Below, one piece after another: positions 1-8,585 of a stretch of 64,000 nt of DNA. The stretch is taken from NCBI GenBank assembly GCA_017396845.1, contig JAFQKQ010000010.1, positions 120,483 through 184,482 of the forward strand, in the 5' to 3' direction. Within the stretch, counting starts at the first letter, position 1, and every line of letters starts with the position of its first letter. The translations under genes were made by a program, and so were the position numbers. The DNA comes from Clostridia bacterium. Its GTDB lineage: Bacteria; Bacillota; Clostridia; Christensenellales; Aristaeellaceae. The notes under the pieces were generated by a model. It ran no database searches, was not told the DNA's origin, and worked only from the letters and a program-made list of their open reading frames with translations.

Positions 1-856
1 AGGACTTCATTCCGGTCAAAAAGCCGTCTACAAGCGTGCTGCTTAATGAAGTGGAGAGTTCGCGGCTCATGGCGTAAAGTTCCGAACTGCTGATGCCGCC
101 CTGCCAGACAATCATAATTGCGGTCGTATAATCGCCGGAAGTGACAAATGGATAGAGCGTATACAAAAATCCGCCGTTGGATTTGTTGCCCGCAATATCC
201 GTGGGGCCGGGTGTATACGGCATATGGAAATCGCCGTAATCAAACATGCCGCTGACGGCAGCGTTATTATTGTTGCTTAAATTGGGGATTACGGACGAGG
301 TATTCTCTTTCCACTTTATGGTTTCAACTACATAGCCAAGATACGCCAGAGAAAACTCATCTATCGCCGTGCAGGCAAAGCACAGGGTTCCGCCGTTGAT
401 ATCCATCATGTATTGTTTCGAATACATATCCATATGCGCACTGGGATCGCTTGCGGATGTCCACAGGCATTTAATTGTAAAGTATATCGTATCTACGCCG
501 TCCAGAACAATGCTGCCCGCATCAAGAACCTGAGAATTTGAGAATACAGAGACTCCGTCTTTCAAAGCTTCAATTGACATGCCGACAAGCTTCGCCTGGG
601 ATTCGATATTATCCTGCGTCCATGAAGATACGTTGGACGGTGTGGATGCCCAGGTGATATTCACGGAGGAAAGTGTGTCGTTCAGGTTGGACAAGGGGTA
701 AAGGATGATCACTCCGCCATCGTTCAGTTCCATAATCGTGTCGTAAGCGGTTGTTTCGTGTTCTATGGTGAAAAATCTCGTCTCCAATGCAAACGCCTGT
801 GCAAACATGCTTAGGAAAAGAACGGCGGCCGTTAACGCGCAAAGAAATCTCTTCAT
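1..856 (-). CDS. Secreted protein of unknown function, 3' end outside window
   Basis: This is an open frame of about 285 codons that runs off the left edge, so the C-terminus is missing. The start ATG at 856 follows a GGAGG-type ribosome site. The first 23 residues form a typical Sec signal peptide: MKR, a hydrophobic stretch, then a cleavage motif near AQAFA. The mature part begins LETRFFTIEH and is rich in Ser, Thr, Asn and Gly. It looks like a beta-rich extracellular domain, but I recognise no family and see no transmembrane segment after the signal. Overall it is an exported protein of unknown role. Its promoter diverges from that of the next gene. Confidence 0.7.
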   Translation of the reverse strand, partial: MKRFLCALTAAVLFLSMFAQAFALETRFFTIEHETTAYDTIMELNDGGVIILYPLSNLNDTLSSVNITWASTPSNVSSWTQDNIESQAKLVGMSIEALKDGVSVFSNSQVLDAGSIVLDGVDTIYFTIKCLWTSASDPSAHMDMYSKQYMMDINGGTLCFACTAIDEFSLAYLGYVVETIKWKENTSSVIPNLSNNNNAAVSGMFDYGDFHMPYTPGPTDIAGNKSNGGFLYTLYPFVTSGDYTTAIMIVWQGGISSSELYAMSRELSTSLSSTLVDGFLTGMKS

Positions 857-923
857 GGGAGCGTACCTCCTCTGTAATTTGGTGCTGATGCTCAGATGTT
901 AAGAGCGCATATGCTTTCGTTTA

Positions 924-952
924 ATTATAACAGTAAAAAGGACAAAAAGCAA
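924..952 (-). promoter_or_regulatory. Promoter of the secreted-protein gene
   Basis: On the minus strand TTGCTT (952-947) and TATAAT (929-924) are separated by exactly 17 nt, about 70 nt upstream of the start codon at 856. Confidence 0.6.
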
Positions 953-1026
953 TCGCCTAAACTCACAAAAATAGGTATATTTTGAATGTATTTATGCGGA
1001 CTTTTCAAATAAACATCGGTAACTGC

Positions 1027-1055
1027 TTGACGGGAACTCAAAGGAAAGGTATACT
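1027..1055 (+). promoter_or_regulatory. Promoter of the isomerase/dehydrogenase genes
   Basis: TTGACG (1027-1032), a 17-nt spacer and TATACT (1050-1055) lie 40 nt before the start codon at 1095. A second TATAAT at 1055-1060 overlaps it. Confidence 0.7.
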
Positions 1056-1094
1056 ATAATATGAATATTTATATTAATATGGCGAGGTGTGGGT

Positions 1095-3137
1095 ATGGCA
1101 AAATATGTGCTTTCCGCTTTTGCGGACGAAGCGGATAATAAGCTGATCGGTCAGATTGAGGCGCTTACCAAGGCCGGAATCGCGGGCGTGGAGCTTCGCG
1201 GCGTCGACGGCAAAAATGTAAAGGATCTTACGCTTGACGAAGCGAAGGCTGTATATGAAAAGCTTTCCGAAGCGGGCATTTCGGTTGCCTCCATGGGTTC
1301 GCCTTTTGGAAAGATCATGATTACCGACGGATTCGATGAGCATCTGGAGCAGTTCAAGCATGCGCTTGAAATCTGCAAGGTTCTCCATTGCGACCGCATG
1401 CGCATGTTCTCCTTCTTCTATCCCAAGGGAGAGGATCCCGCGCAGTACAGAGGCGAAGTTATCGACAGGCTCGAAAAAATGCTTGTCCTTGCCGAAGAAA
1501 ACGGAATTACGCTGTGCCACGAAAATGAAAAGGGCATCTACGGCGATACTGCCGAGCGCTGCCTGGATCTGATCAATCATTTCGGCGGCAGGCTTAAGTG
1601 CATCTTCGACCCCGCCAACTTCATTCAGTGCGGCGAAAAACCCATTGAAAACTATAAGCTTCTTAAGGAGCACATCTTCTATATGCATATCAAGGACGCG
1701 ATGCTGGATACCGGCGCCGTAGTTCCCAGCGGCTGCGGAGACGGAAGCATCCGTGAAATCCTTGATGATCTTTCCGCCCGCGCGGACGGACTGGTGCTCT
1801 CGATCGAGCCGCATCTGACCGTGTTCAGCGGACTTGACAAGCTTCAGGATGAAGAGGTCAAGCATCAGTATACATACCCCGACAATCCTACCGCTTTCCA
1901 GGCGGCGGCGGACGCGCTTACCGGCATTTTGGGCGATCTCGGATTTAAGACGGAAAAGACAGGAGAGTGGACAAAAATGGATAAGGTTAGAATCGGTATT
2001 ATCGGCGTTGGAAATATGGGCTCCGGTCATGCAAAGAACATTATTGCCGGAAATATTCCGGATCTTGTGCTGACGGCGATTGCGGATGTAAAGGAAGAAA
2101 GACGCGCATGGGCGAAGGAAACGCTGCCCGGCGTAGAAGTATTTGCGTGCGCCTCCGAAATGATGGCAAGCGGTCTGATCGACGCGGTCATCGTTGCAAC
2201 GCCCCACTACGACCATCCGCGCCTTGTAAAGGAAGCGCTGGACAAGGGTCTGCATGCGCTTTGCGAAAAGCCTGCCGGCGTATATACCAAGGCTGTGCGC
2301 GAGCTTAACGAGTATGCCGAAAAGTGCGACAAGATCTACGCCATCATGTTCAACCAGCGCACCAACTGCGTATACCGCAAGATGAAGGAAATTGTTGACA
2401 GCGGCGAGATGGGCGAAATCAAGCGCACCAACTGGCTGATCACCGACTGGTTCCGTTCTCAGAGCTACTATGATTCCGGCGCATGGCGCGCCACCTGGGG
2501 CGGAGAAGGCGGCGGCGTGCTTCTCAATCAGTGCCCGCACAACCTGGATCTGTGGCAGTGGATCTGCGGCATGCCCAACAAGGTACGCGCCTTCTGCCAT
2601 AACGGCAAATGGCACGATATCGAGGTTGAGGACGATGTGACCGCATACGTAGAGTATCCCAACGGAGCGACCGGCGTATTCATCACCACCACCTCCGATG
2701 CGCCCGGCACCAACCGCTTTGAAATCGATCTGGACGGCGGCCAGCTGATTTGCGACGGCAAGAAGCTCATCATGAAGAAGCTCAAGATGGGCATTAATGA
2801 ATTCCATAAGACCTGGACCAAGGGCTTTGGCTCCCCCGAATATGAGGAGATCGAAGTGGAGACCGACGGCTACAATCCGCAGCACACCGGCGTTCTGATT
2901 CAGTTCACTAACAAGATCCTGGGCCGCGGCGAACTGGTTGCCAACGGCGCGGAGGGCATCAACGGCCTTACCATTTCCAACGCCATGCACCTTTCCAGCT
3001 GGCTGGACAAGACGATCGAGCTGCCGCTTGATGAGGACAAGTTCCTGGAAGAGCTCAACAAGCGCCGCGCGGCTTCCCGCCTGAAGGAAGGCGACGGCGT
3101 AACGCTGGATACCGACGGCACCTACGGAACCAAATAA
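1095..3137 (+). CDS. Sugar phosphate isomerase/epimerase fused to Gfo/Idh/MocA oxidoreductase
   Basis: This 680-residue, two-domain protein probably acts in sugar or inositol catabolism. Residues 1-294 are a xylose-isomerase-like TIM barrel whose four metal ligands are visible as Glu in CHENEKG, Asp in IFDPANF, His in MHIKD and Glu in SIEPHL. Residues 295-680 are a Gfo/Idh/MocA dehydrogenase with a Rossmann start (IGIIGVGNMGSGH) and the CEKPAG motif that carries the conserved Lys. These families are normally separate proteins of about 290 and 385 residues. The joint GEWTKMDKV contains Met295 (codon at 1977), preceded by an AGGAG sequence at 1961-1965, so the second domain may also be made alone. 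The ATG at 1095, with GAGGTG before it, is preferred over the GTG at 1089. The substrate is unknown. Confidence 0.85.
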   Translation: MAKYVLSAFADEADNKLIGQIEALTKAGIAGVELRGVDGKNVKDLTLDEAKAVYEKLSEAGISVASMGSPFGKIMITDGFDEHLEQFKHALEICKVLHCDRMRMFSFFYPKGEDPAQYRGEVIDRLEKMLVLAEENGITLCHENEKGIYGDTAERCLDLINHFGGRLKCIFDPANFIQCGEKPIENYKLLKEHIFYMHIKDAMLDTGAVVPSGCGDGSIREILDDLSARADGLVLSIEPHLTVFSGLDKLQDEEVKHQYTYPDNPTAFQAAADALTGILGDLGFKTEKTGEWTKMDKVRIGIIGVGNMGSGHAKNIIAGNIPDLVLTAIADVKEERRAWAKETLPGVEVFACASEMMASGLIDAVIVATPHYDHPRLVKEALDKGLHALCEKPAGVYTKAVRELNEYAEKCDKIYAIMFNQRTNCVYRKMKEIVDSGEMGEIKRTNWLITDWFRSQSYYDSGAWRATWGGEGGGVLLNQCPHNLDLWQWICGMPNKVRAFCHNGKWHDIEVEDDVTAYVEYPNGATGVFITTTSDAPGTNRFEIDLDGGQLICDGKKLIMKKLKMGINEFHKTWTKGFGSPEYEEIEVETDGYNPQHTGVLIQFTNKILGRGELVANGAEGINGLTISNAMHLSSWLDKTIELPLDEDKFLEELNKRRAASRLKEGDGVTLDTDGTYGTK

Positions 3138-3170
3138 TAAACGGGCGAAATTTCGAAAGGGGCAGCTGAA

Positions 3171-3941
3171 ATGATTCGAATCGGCGTTTGCACGGATATA
3201 AAGAATATTGGCGAGTTATCTCAGGTCGGCTATGACTACTTAGAGGCGTCCGTCGCCGCGATTCATGCGATGAGCGACGAGGAATTCGAAAAGACAACGG
3301 AAATCGTGGACGCATCGCCCATCAAGGTCGAGGCCTGCAACTGCCTTCTGCCCGCGACGATCAAGGTGGTAGGCGATGAAGTAAATGCGCAGGCGATTCA
3401 CGACTATCTGGACAAAGCATTTGCGCGCGTAAGCCGTCTGGGCTGCAAGGTCGTCGTGTTCGGCTCCGGCCGTTCCCGTCAGGTACCCGACGGATACGAC
3501 ACCGGCAAGGCTTGGCGGCAGATTTCGAACTTCCTGCGCCTGGCGGAAAGGCATGCGATGGAGAACGATATCGTGATCGCCATCGAGCCGCTCAGAGCCG
3601 GGGAATGCAATATTATGAACTATGTGTCCGAGGCGACGCTGATGGCTTCCCTCATCCAGATGCCGCATGTGGCGGTTCTGGGCGACACATACCATATGGC
3701 GATGGGCAGCGAGCCGTTTTCCGCGCTCAGAATGGCGGGCTATCAGCTGAAGCACATCCATACCGCCAACGCCATCGGCCGCAAGTATCCCAAAGAGGGC
3801 GACGGAGAAAGATATAAAGAGCTGTTTGACACGCTTAAGGAAATCGGCTATGAAGGCCGCGTAAGCGTAGAGGGCGGCTGCGATGATTTCTCAAAGGACG
3901 TCCGCGATGCATTCAAGGTTTTGAACGCGGCGCGTTCCTGA
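3171..3941 (+). CDS. Sugar phosphate isomerase/epimerase (TIM barrel)
   Basis: This 256-residue member of the AP-endonuclease-2/xylose-isomerase-like TIM-barrel family has the expected metal ligands: Glu in AIEPLR, Asp in LGDTYHM, His in HIHTA and Glu in SVEGG. It starts at an ATG behind GAAAGGGGC, 33 nt after the fused isomerase/dehydrogenase, so the two are probably co-transcribed and act on related keto- or inositol-type sugars. Family members interconvert ketoses, for example tagatose or psicose 3-epimerases and hydroxypyruvate isomerase. The exact substrate cannot be read from the sequence. Confidence 0.85.
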   Translation: MIRIGVCTDIKNIGELSQVGYDYLEASVAAIHAMSDEEFEKTTEIVDASPIKVEACNCLLPATIKVVGDEVNAQAIHDYLDKAFARVSRLGCKVVVFGSGRSRQVPDGYDTGKAWRQISNFLRLAERHAMENDIVIAIEPLRAGECNIMNYVSEATLMASLIQMPHVAVLGDTYHMAMGSEPFSALRMAGYQLKHIHTANAIGRKYPKEGDGERYKELFDTLKEIGYEGRVSVEGGCDDFSKDVRDAFKVLNAARS

Positions 3942-3957
3942 CAGATTCCCAAACCGG

Positions 3958-3981
3958 GCGGGGCGTGCTTGCGCGCCCCGC
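3958..3981 (+). terminator. GC-rich hairpin after the isomerase gene
   Basis: GCGGGGCG (3958-3965) pairs perfectly with CGCCCCGC (3974-3981) across an 8-nt loop. No U-tract follows, so it is a weak or factor-assisted terminator at best, or an mRNA-stabilising hairpin. Confidence 0.45.
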
Positions 3982-4048
3982 TCAATTGCGTATTTGAAAG
4001 CGCGCCGTAGACTTTATTGTTCTTATCGGCGCAAGAGGAGTTCTGTTA

Positions 4049-5458
4049 ATGGTATTTTCCAGCAATGTATTCCTGTTTTTCTTTCTGCCGATCGTACTGA
4101 TCGTATATTTCGCGGTTTCGAGAAACCGCACGGCGTCCAATATCGTTCTGACGCTTTTCAGCCTCCTGTTCTATGCATGGGGGGAGACGAAGTTTGTTCT
4201 TGTGATGCTTGTCAGCATCTTTTTTAACTACCTGTTTGCACTTGGAATTGAAAAATACGGAGAACGGAAAAAGCTCAGGAAGGGGCTTCTCATCGGAAGT
4301 CTTGTAATGAACGTAGGTCTCCTTGGCGTATTTAAATATCTCAGCTTTTTTATCACCAACTTAAACGCTGCGTTTTCGTTGAATCTTCCGGATCCCAAGC
4401 TCATGCTTCCCATCGGCATTTCCTTTTTCACTTTTCAGGCGATCAGCTATGTGGCGGATGTGTACAGAGGGCGGGGAGAGGCGCAGAAGGGATTTCTGGG
4501 CGTATGCCTGTATATCTCCTTTTTCCCGCAGCTGATCGCTGGTCCCATCGTTCGGTATGAAACGGTGGCGGGTGAAATCAAGGGACGGCGCGAAACGGCG
4601 GACGATTTTACCGAGGGCGTGAGAAGGTTCCTGGTGGGCCTTTCCAAAAAGGCGATTCTTGCCAACAGCCTTGCGCTGATTGTGGACAATATATTCAGCC
4701 TGCCGGCGGGCGAAATGTCGGTATTTCTTTCGTGGTATGCGGCTTTTGCGTATCTGATTCAGGTGTATTACGATTTTTCCGGTTATTCCGATATGGCAAT
4801 CGGCCTTGGCAGGATGTTCGGATTTCATTTTCTGGAGAATTTCAATTATCCGTTTATTTCCCGCTCTGTTACGGAATTCTGGCGCAGGTGGCACATATCA
4901 TTGGCCTCGTGGTTCAGGGATTATGTGTTTTTCCCGCTGGGCGGAAGCCGTGTGAAATCGAAAATCCGAGTTCTTTTCAATATGTTTGTGGTGTGGACGC
5001 TTACGGGGTTTTGGCACGGAGCCGAGTGGACGTATGTGCTTTGGGGCGTAAGCTTTTTTGTGCTGGTCGCGCTTGAAAAGATGACGGGCCTTTCCAAATG
5101 GATGGAAAAGCATAAAATCGGGCATGCATATGCGATGATCGTGATTACGGTTGTGACGGTGCTGATCAGGTCTTCGTCCGTATCGTATGCGTTCGAATTC
5201 TATAAAATCATGTTCTTTGTATGCGATGCGCCGCTTTGGAATACCAATTCAGCGCTGTTTTTAAAGGAATTCGGGCTGTTCTTTTTCGCATCCGTCGTTT
5301 GCTCGCTGCCTTTGGGACGCTTGTTCGAAAAGCGTTTCAAAATTCCGGACGGAGCGATGCAACTCATTCGCGGTGCGGCGCTTCTGGTCGTATCCTTTAT
5401 CGCAATTACGTATGTGGTAAGCGGAAGCTACAATCCGTTTATCTATTTCAATTTCTGA
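4049..5458 (+). CDS. MBOAT family O-acyltransferase (AlgI-like)
   Basis: This 469-residue polytopic membrane protein matches the AlgI/DltB/PatA branch of membrane-bound O-acyltransferases, which pass acyl (usually acetyl) groups across the membrane to cell-wall or exopolysaccharide sugars. Diagnostic motifs are YYDFSGYSDMAIGLG near residue 240 and FWHGAEWTYVLWG, with the catalytic His at residue 322. Ten or more hydrophobic segments are evident. The next gene, 11 nt downstream, encodes a DHHW/AlgX-like exported partner. That is the usual two-gene arrangement for polysaccharide O-acetylation. The acceptor polymer is unknown, although murB is close by. Confidence 0.92.
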   Translation: MVFSSNVFLFFFLPIVLIVYFAVSRNRTASNIVLTLFSLLFYAWGETKFVLVMLVSIFFNYLFALGIEKYGERKKLRKGLLIGSLVMNVGLLGVFKYLSFFITNLNAAFSLNLPDPKLMLPIGISFFTFQAISYVADVYRGRGEAQKGFLGVCLYISFFPQLIAGPIVRYETVAGEIKGRRETADDFTEGVRRFLVGLSKKAILANSLALIVDNIFSLPAGEMSVFLSWYAAFAYLIQVYYDFSGYSDMAIGLGRMFGFHFLENFNYPFISRSVTEFWRRWHISLASWFRDYVFFPLGGSRVKSKIRVLFNMFVVWTLTGFWHGAEWTYVLWGVSFFVLVALEKMTGLSKWMEKHKIGHAYAMIVITVVTVLIRSSSVSYAFEFYKIMFFVCDAPLWNTNSALFLKEFGLFFFASVVCSLPLGRLFEKRFKIPDGAMQLIRGAALLVVSFIAITYVVSGSYNPFIYFNF

Positions 5459-5468
5459 GGGCTTGAGC

Positions 5469-6689
5469 ATGAGAAAGAAAATCAACATTGTTTTGTCGGT
5501 GCTCTTTATCGCGTTCATATTTGCGATTTTTGCAGGCACAATGGTGAAATACGGCAAAAATTACGCCTACGGCTTCTTTAAAAGCTATAAAGAGGAAATT
5601 ACGCCGGACGCGTCGCTGTACGAGGAAATCCGGGCGCGGATCAATAAGCTTGAATCAAATGCCGGGCAAAGGCTGATTTTCAGAAACGATATGCGGGAAA
5701 TGAACGCGTATTTTCAGTCGCTCATCGGAAAAGACATGCTGAATATCGGAAGCAATTACACGGTGCAGCTGAAATACGGCGGGTATTACGACCTGTTTAC
5801 GGGCGCATATGATACTGAAAAAACAGACGAGCTTGTGAACTTTGCCAAGAAGCTCAAGGAAGAAAAGGGAATTCCTACGGTATTCGTCTACTGCCATTGC
5901 GGGCTTTATGAAGAGGAAGAGCTTCACGAAATTTACCGCGATTTTGACAACAACAACGAATGCGCGGACGTGCTTTTAAAAGCCTTTGAAGACGGCGGCG
6001 TGATATGCATAGACAGCCGCGAAGCTTATCAAAAGGCTTCCCTTTCAATCGATCAGGCGGTCATGAGAACGGATATTCATTGGACGCACAGAATGGCGCT
6101 GGAAACGGCGGCCGAGACGGTCCGTAAGATGAATTCAGCGCTTGGATTTTCATTTGATGAAGATAAGCTGAAGTACGGGAATTTCAATGTGGAGACGCAT
6201 GAAAAGCTTCTCTACGGCGAAATCGCGCAGCGGCTGGGCGAGGCTTTTATGGAAGAGGACGATATATCTATTATGACGCCCAAGTACGATACGCATATTG
6301 TATATGAGGCGGAAAACGAGGGAACCGTCAGGCGCGAGGGAACGTTTGAGGAGGCAATTGTAGAAAGACGGAAGATAGAAAACGATTCCGAGGGCGCATA
6401 CGAAGGCAAAAAAAATACGCAGGCGTATTATGTGTACGGCGATTATCTGGCAAAGACGCATACCGTAAACGAGGACGCCGCGCCTGTAAAGATCCTCGTT
6501 TTTAAGGACAGTTACGGAACGCCGGTCGCCAGCTTTTTGTCGCTGACTATGCGAGATGTGTACGCGGTGGATTTAAGAAGCAGCGATATGAGCATGAACG
6601 AGTGGGTGGAAACGGTGCAGCCGGACGCAGTGCTCTTTGCATACAGCCAGCAGATGCTGCGCAATTTCGATTATGTGATCGCCGATTGA
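5469..6689 (+). CDS. DHHW family exported protein, partner of the MBOAT acyltransferase
   Basis: This 406-residue protein has an N-terminal membrane anchor (about residues 5-27) and an extracytoplasmic SGNH-hydrolase-like domain of the AlgX/AlgJ/DHHW kind. The Asp-His pair appears as TDIHWTH (Asp202, His204), and the nucleophile block as VFKDSYGTP with Ser348. In characterised systems such a protein completes transfer of the acyl group that the MBOAT protein has moved across the membrane. The ATG at 5469 has GAGGG at the end of the preceding stop region. A TTG two codons earlier is less likely. Confidence 0.85.
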   Translation: MRKKINIVLSVLFIAFIFAIFAGTMVKYGKNYAYGFFKSYKEEITPDASLYEEIRARINKLESNAGQRLIFRNDMREMNAYFQSLIGKDMLNIGSNYTVQLKYGGYYDLFTGAYDTEKTDELVNFAKKLKEEKGIPTVFVYCHCGLYEEEELHEIYRDFDNNNECADVLLKAFEDGGVICIDSREAYQKASLSIDQAVMRTDIHWTHRMALETAAETVRKMNSALGFSFDEDKLKYGNFNVETHEKLLYGEIAQRLGEAFMEEDDISIMTPKYDTHIVYEAENEGTVRREGTFEEAIVERRKIENDSEGAYEGKKNTQAYYVYGDYLAKTHTVNEDAAPVKILVFKDSYGTPVASFLSLTMRDVYAVDLRSSDMSMNEWVETVQPDAVLFAYSQQMLRNFDYVIAD

Positions 6690-6700
6690 GGGGGATGTAA

Positions 6701-7621
6701 ATGCTTCTTAGTGATATCAGGGATTTTCTTGTTGAGAATTCCGGCGCCGAACAGGTGCTTGAAAATGAAGGGATGGCAAAGTATACCACGTTCCGCGTGG
6801 GCGGCCCCGCTGAATTACTCTACCTTCCGAAGACGGAGGAGGAAATCGCTGAGTGCATCAAAATCTGCCGCCTTCACGATGTGCCTGTGACGCTGATCGG
6901 AAACGGCAGCAACCTGATTGTAAGGGACGGCGGCATTAAGGGCGTTACCATAAGGCTTGCGGAAAACTTTGCGGGCGTTGAGGTTATGGGAAACAGGATT
7001 ACCGCGCGGGCGGGCGAATCGCTTGCGAGAGTTTCAAACGCCGCTAAAAGAGCCAGCCTTACCGGCCTTGAATTTGCCTCCGGCATCCCGGGAAGTCTTG
7101 GCGGAGCGATGGCGATGAATGCGGGCGCATACGGCGGACAGATGTCGGATGTGGTTGTAAGCGCACGCGTTCTGGATATAAAATCGCTGGAAATCCGTAT
7201 GTATAATCTTGAAGCGCTTGAAATGGGCTACAGAACGAGCAGGCCGCTGAAAGAGGGCGGCGTGGTTTTGAGCGCAGAGATGGCGCTTGAAAAGGGCAAT
7301 ATTGCAGAAATCGGCGAAAAAATGGATGAACTGAACCGCAGACGGCGCGAAAAACAGCCGCTTACGTATCCGAGCGCCGGCTCTACCTTCAAGCGTCCGG
7401 AGGGCTATTTTGCGGGCGCGCTCATTGAAAAAGCGGGACTGAAGGGCGTAAGCGTAGGCGGCGCGCAGGTTTCCGAGCTTCATGCGGGCTTTATCATCAA
7501 TACGGGAAATGCGAATGCAAAGGATATTTTGGCGCTGATCGAGCTTGTAAAAAAACGCGTATACGAGGATTCCGGCGTTATGATGGAAACAGAGGTACGC
7601 GTGCTGGGTGAAGACACGTAA
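6701..7621 (+). CDS. murB: UDP-N-acetylenolpyruvoylglucosamine reductase
   Basis: MurB reduces UDP-GlcNAc-enolpyruvate to UDP-MurNAc with NADPH and FAD, the second committed step of peptidoglycan precursor synthesis, in the cytoplasm. The 306-residue length and motifs fit the type II form of Gram-positives: TFRVGGPAE, IGNGSN, SGIPGSLGGAMAMNAGAYG, then YPSAGSTFKRP with catalytic Ser228, and the C-terminal LKG-GGAQVS-HAGFIIN block. It lies 11 nt after the acyltransferase pair and directly before whiA. In many Bacillota, rapZ and the YvcK-type factor sit between murB and whiA; neither is present here. Confidence 0.97.
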   Translation: MLLSDIRDFLVENSGAEQVLENEGMAKYTTFRVGGPAELLYLPKTEEEIAECIKICRLHDVPVTLIGNGSNLIVRDGGIKGVTIRLAENFAGVEVMGNRITARAGESLARVSNAAKRASLTGLEFASGIPGSLGGAMAMNAGAYGGQMSDVVVSARVLDIKSLEIRMYNLEALEMGYRTSRPLKEGGVVLSAEMALEKGNIAEIGEKMDELNRRRREKQPLTYPSAGSTFKRPEGYFAGALIEKAGLKGVSVGGAQVSELHAGFIINTGNANAKDILALIELVKKRVYEDSGVMMETEVRVLGEDT

Positions 7622-7639
7622 ATACGGCAGGTGAAGCAG

Positions 7640-8584
7640 ATGACGTTTTCTGAAAACGTAAAAAACGAGCTTGTAAAAAAGGAATGCCAGTGGGACTGCT
7701 GCGCAAAGGCTGAGCTGGCGGCGGCGCTTTTGCTGTCGGGCGGCGTTGCGTTTCGCGGGCGCGGCAAATACGGGCTTACGCTGTCAACGGAGAACGGCAG
7801 CGTGTACCGCTATTATTTCGGGCTGATCAAGCGCTATTTCGGGGTTTCCTGCGAGATCAGAACGCTGAAAACCTCGCGCCTTGGCGAAAGGGTGCGGTAT
7901 CTGCTCACTTTTCCCGAGGACAGCGTGGAAAAGATCATGTCGGAGCTTGAACTTACGGATGAAAACGCGCTTTTCGGCGTAAGGCAGACGCCTGTGAAAG
8001 CAATATATGAAAGAACCTGCTGTCAGGCGGCGTTTTTAAAGAGCGCGTTTCTGATTTCGGGCAGCCTCTCAAGCCCCGAAAAGGAGTATTCCCTTGGAAT
8101 CGCGGCGGGCAATGAGGAAATGGCGGCGTGCGTAGCGGATGCGATGCAATTGCTCAATCTGAATGCGCGGGTAAGCCCCCGAAAGGCGCAGTTTGTCGCA
8201 TATCTCAAAAGCGCGGAGGATATTTCGGAATATCTGATTCATGCGGGCGCGCATTCGGCGGTGCTGTCGCTGGAAAACACGCGCATATACAAGGAGCTTC
8301 GAAATCAGGTGAACCGCGCCGCAAACTGCGACAGCAACAATATTGAAAGAACGGTCAAGTCTGCGCAGAATCAGATTGAGGATATTGAATTGGTCGATCG
8401 GCATATCGGGCTTGAAAAGCTGCCGCCGCCCGTTCGGGAGATTGCGCAGCTTCGGCTCATGGAGCCGAACGCATCCTTGGCGGAGCTTGGCGAAATGTGT
8501 TCTCCGCCCATTGGAAAATCGGGCGTAAACAATAGGCTCAGAAGGATTACGGAAATGGCGAAAAGCTTAAGGGGGGAAAACTGA
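7640..8584 (+). CDS. whiA: DNA-binding protein WhiA
   Basis: WhiA is a conserved Gram-positive protein linked to cell division and, in actinomycetes, sporulation. It combines an N-terminal LAGLIDADG-like fold with a C-terminal helix-turn-helix. This 314-residue copy starts MTFSENVKNELV, like other family members, and ends with the conserved ELGE...PPIGKSGVNNRLRRI helix-turn-helix. The ATG at 7640 sits behind CAGGTG, so the GTG at 7631 is less likely. The DUF4091 gene begins 1 nt after its stop. Confidence 0.95.
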   Translation: MTFSENVKNELVKKECQWDCCAKAELAAALLLSGGVAFRGRGKYGLTLSTENGSVYRYYFGLIKRYFGVSCEIRTLKTSRLGERVRYLLTFPEDSVEKIMSELELTDENALFGVRQTPVKAIYERTCCQAAFLKSAFLISGSLSSPEKEYSLGIAAGNEEMAACVADAMQLLNLNARVSPRKAQFVAYLKSAEDISEYLIHAGAHSAVLSLENTRIYKELRNQVNRAANCDSNNIERTVKSAQNQIEDIELVDRHIGLEKLPPPVREIAQLRLMEPNASLAELGEMCSPPIGKSGVNNRLRRITEMAKSLRGEN

Positions 8585-8585
8585 G

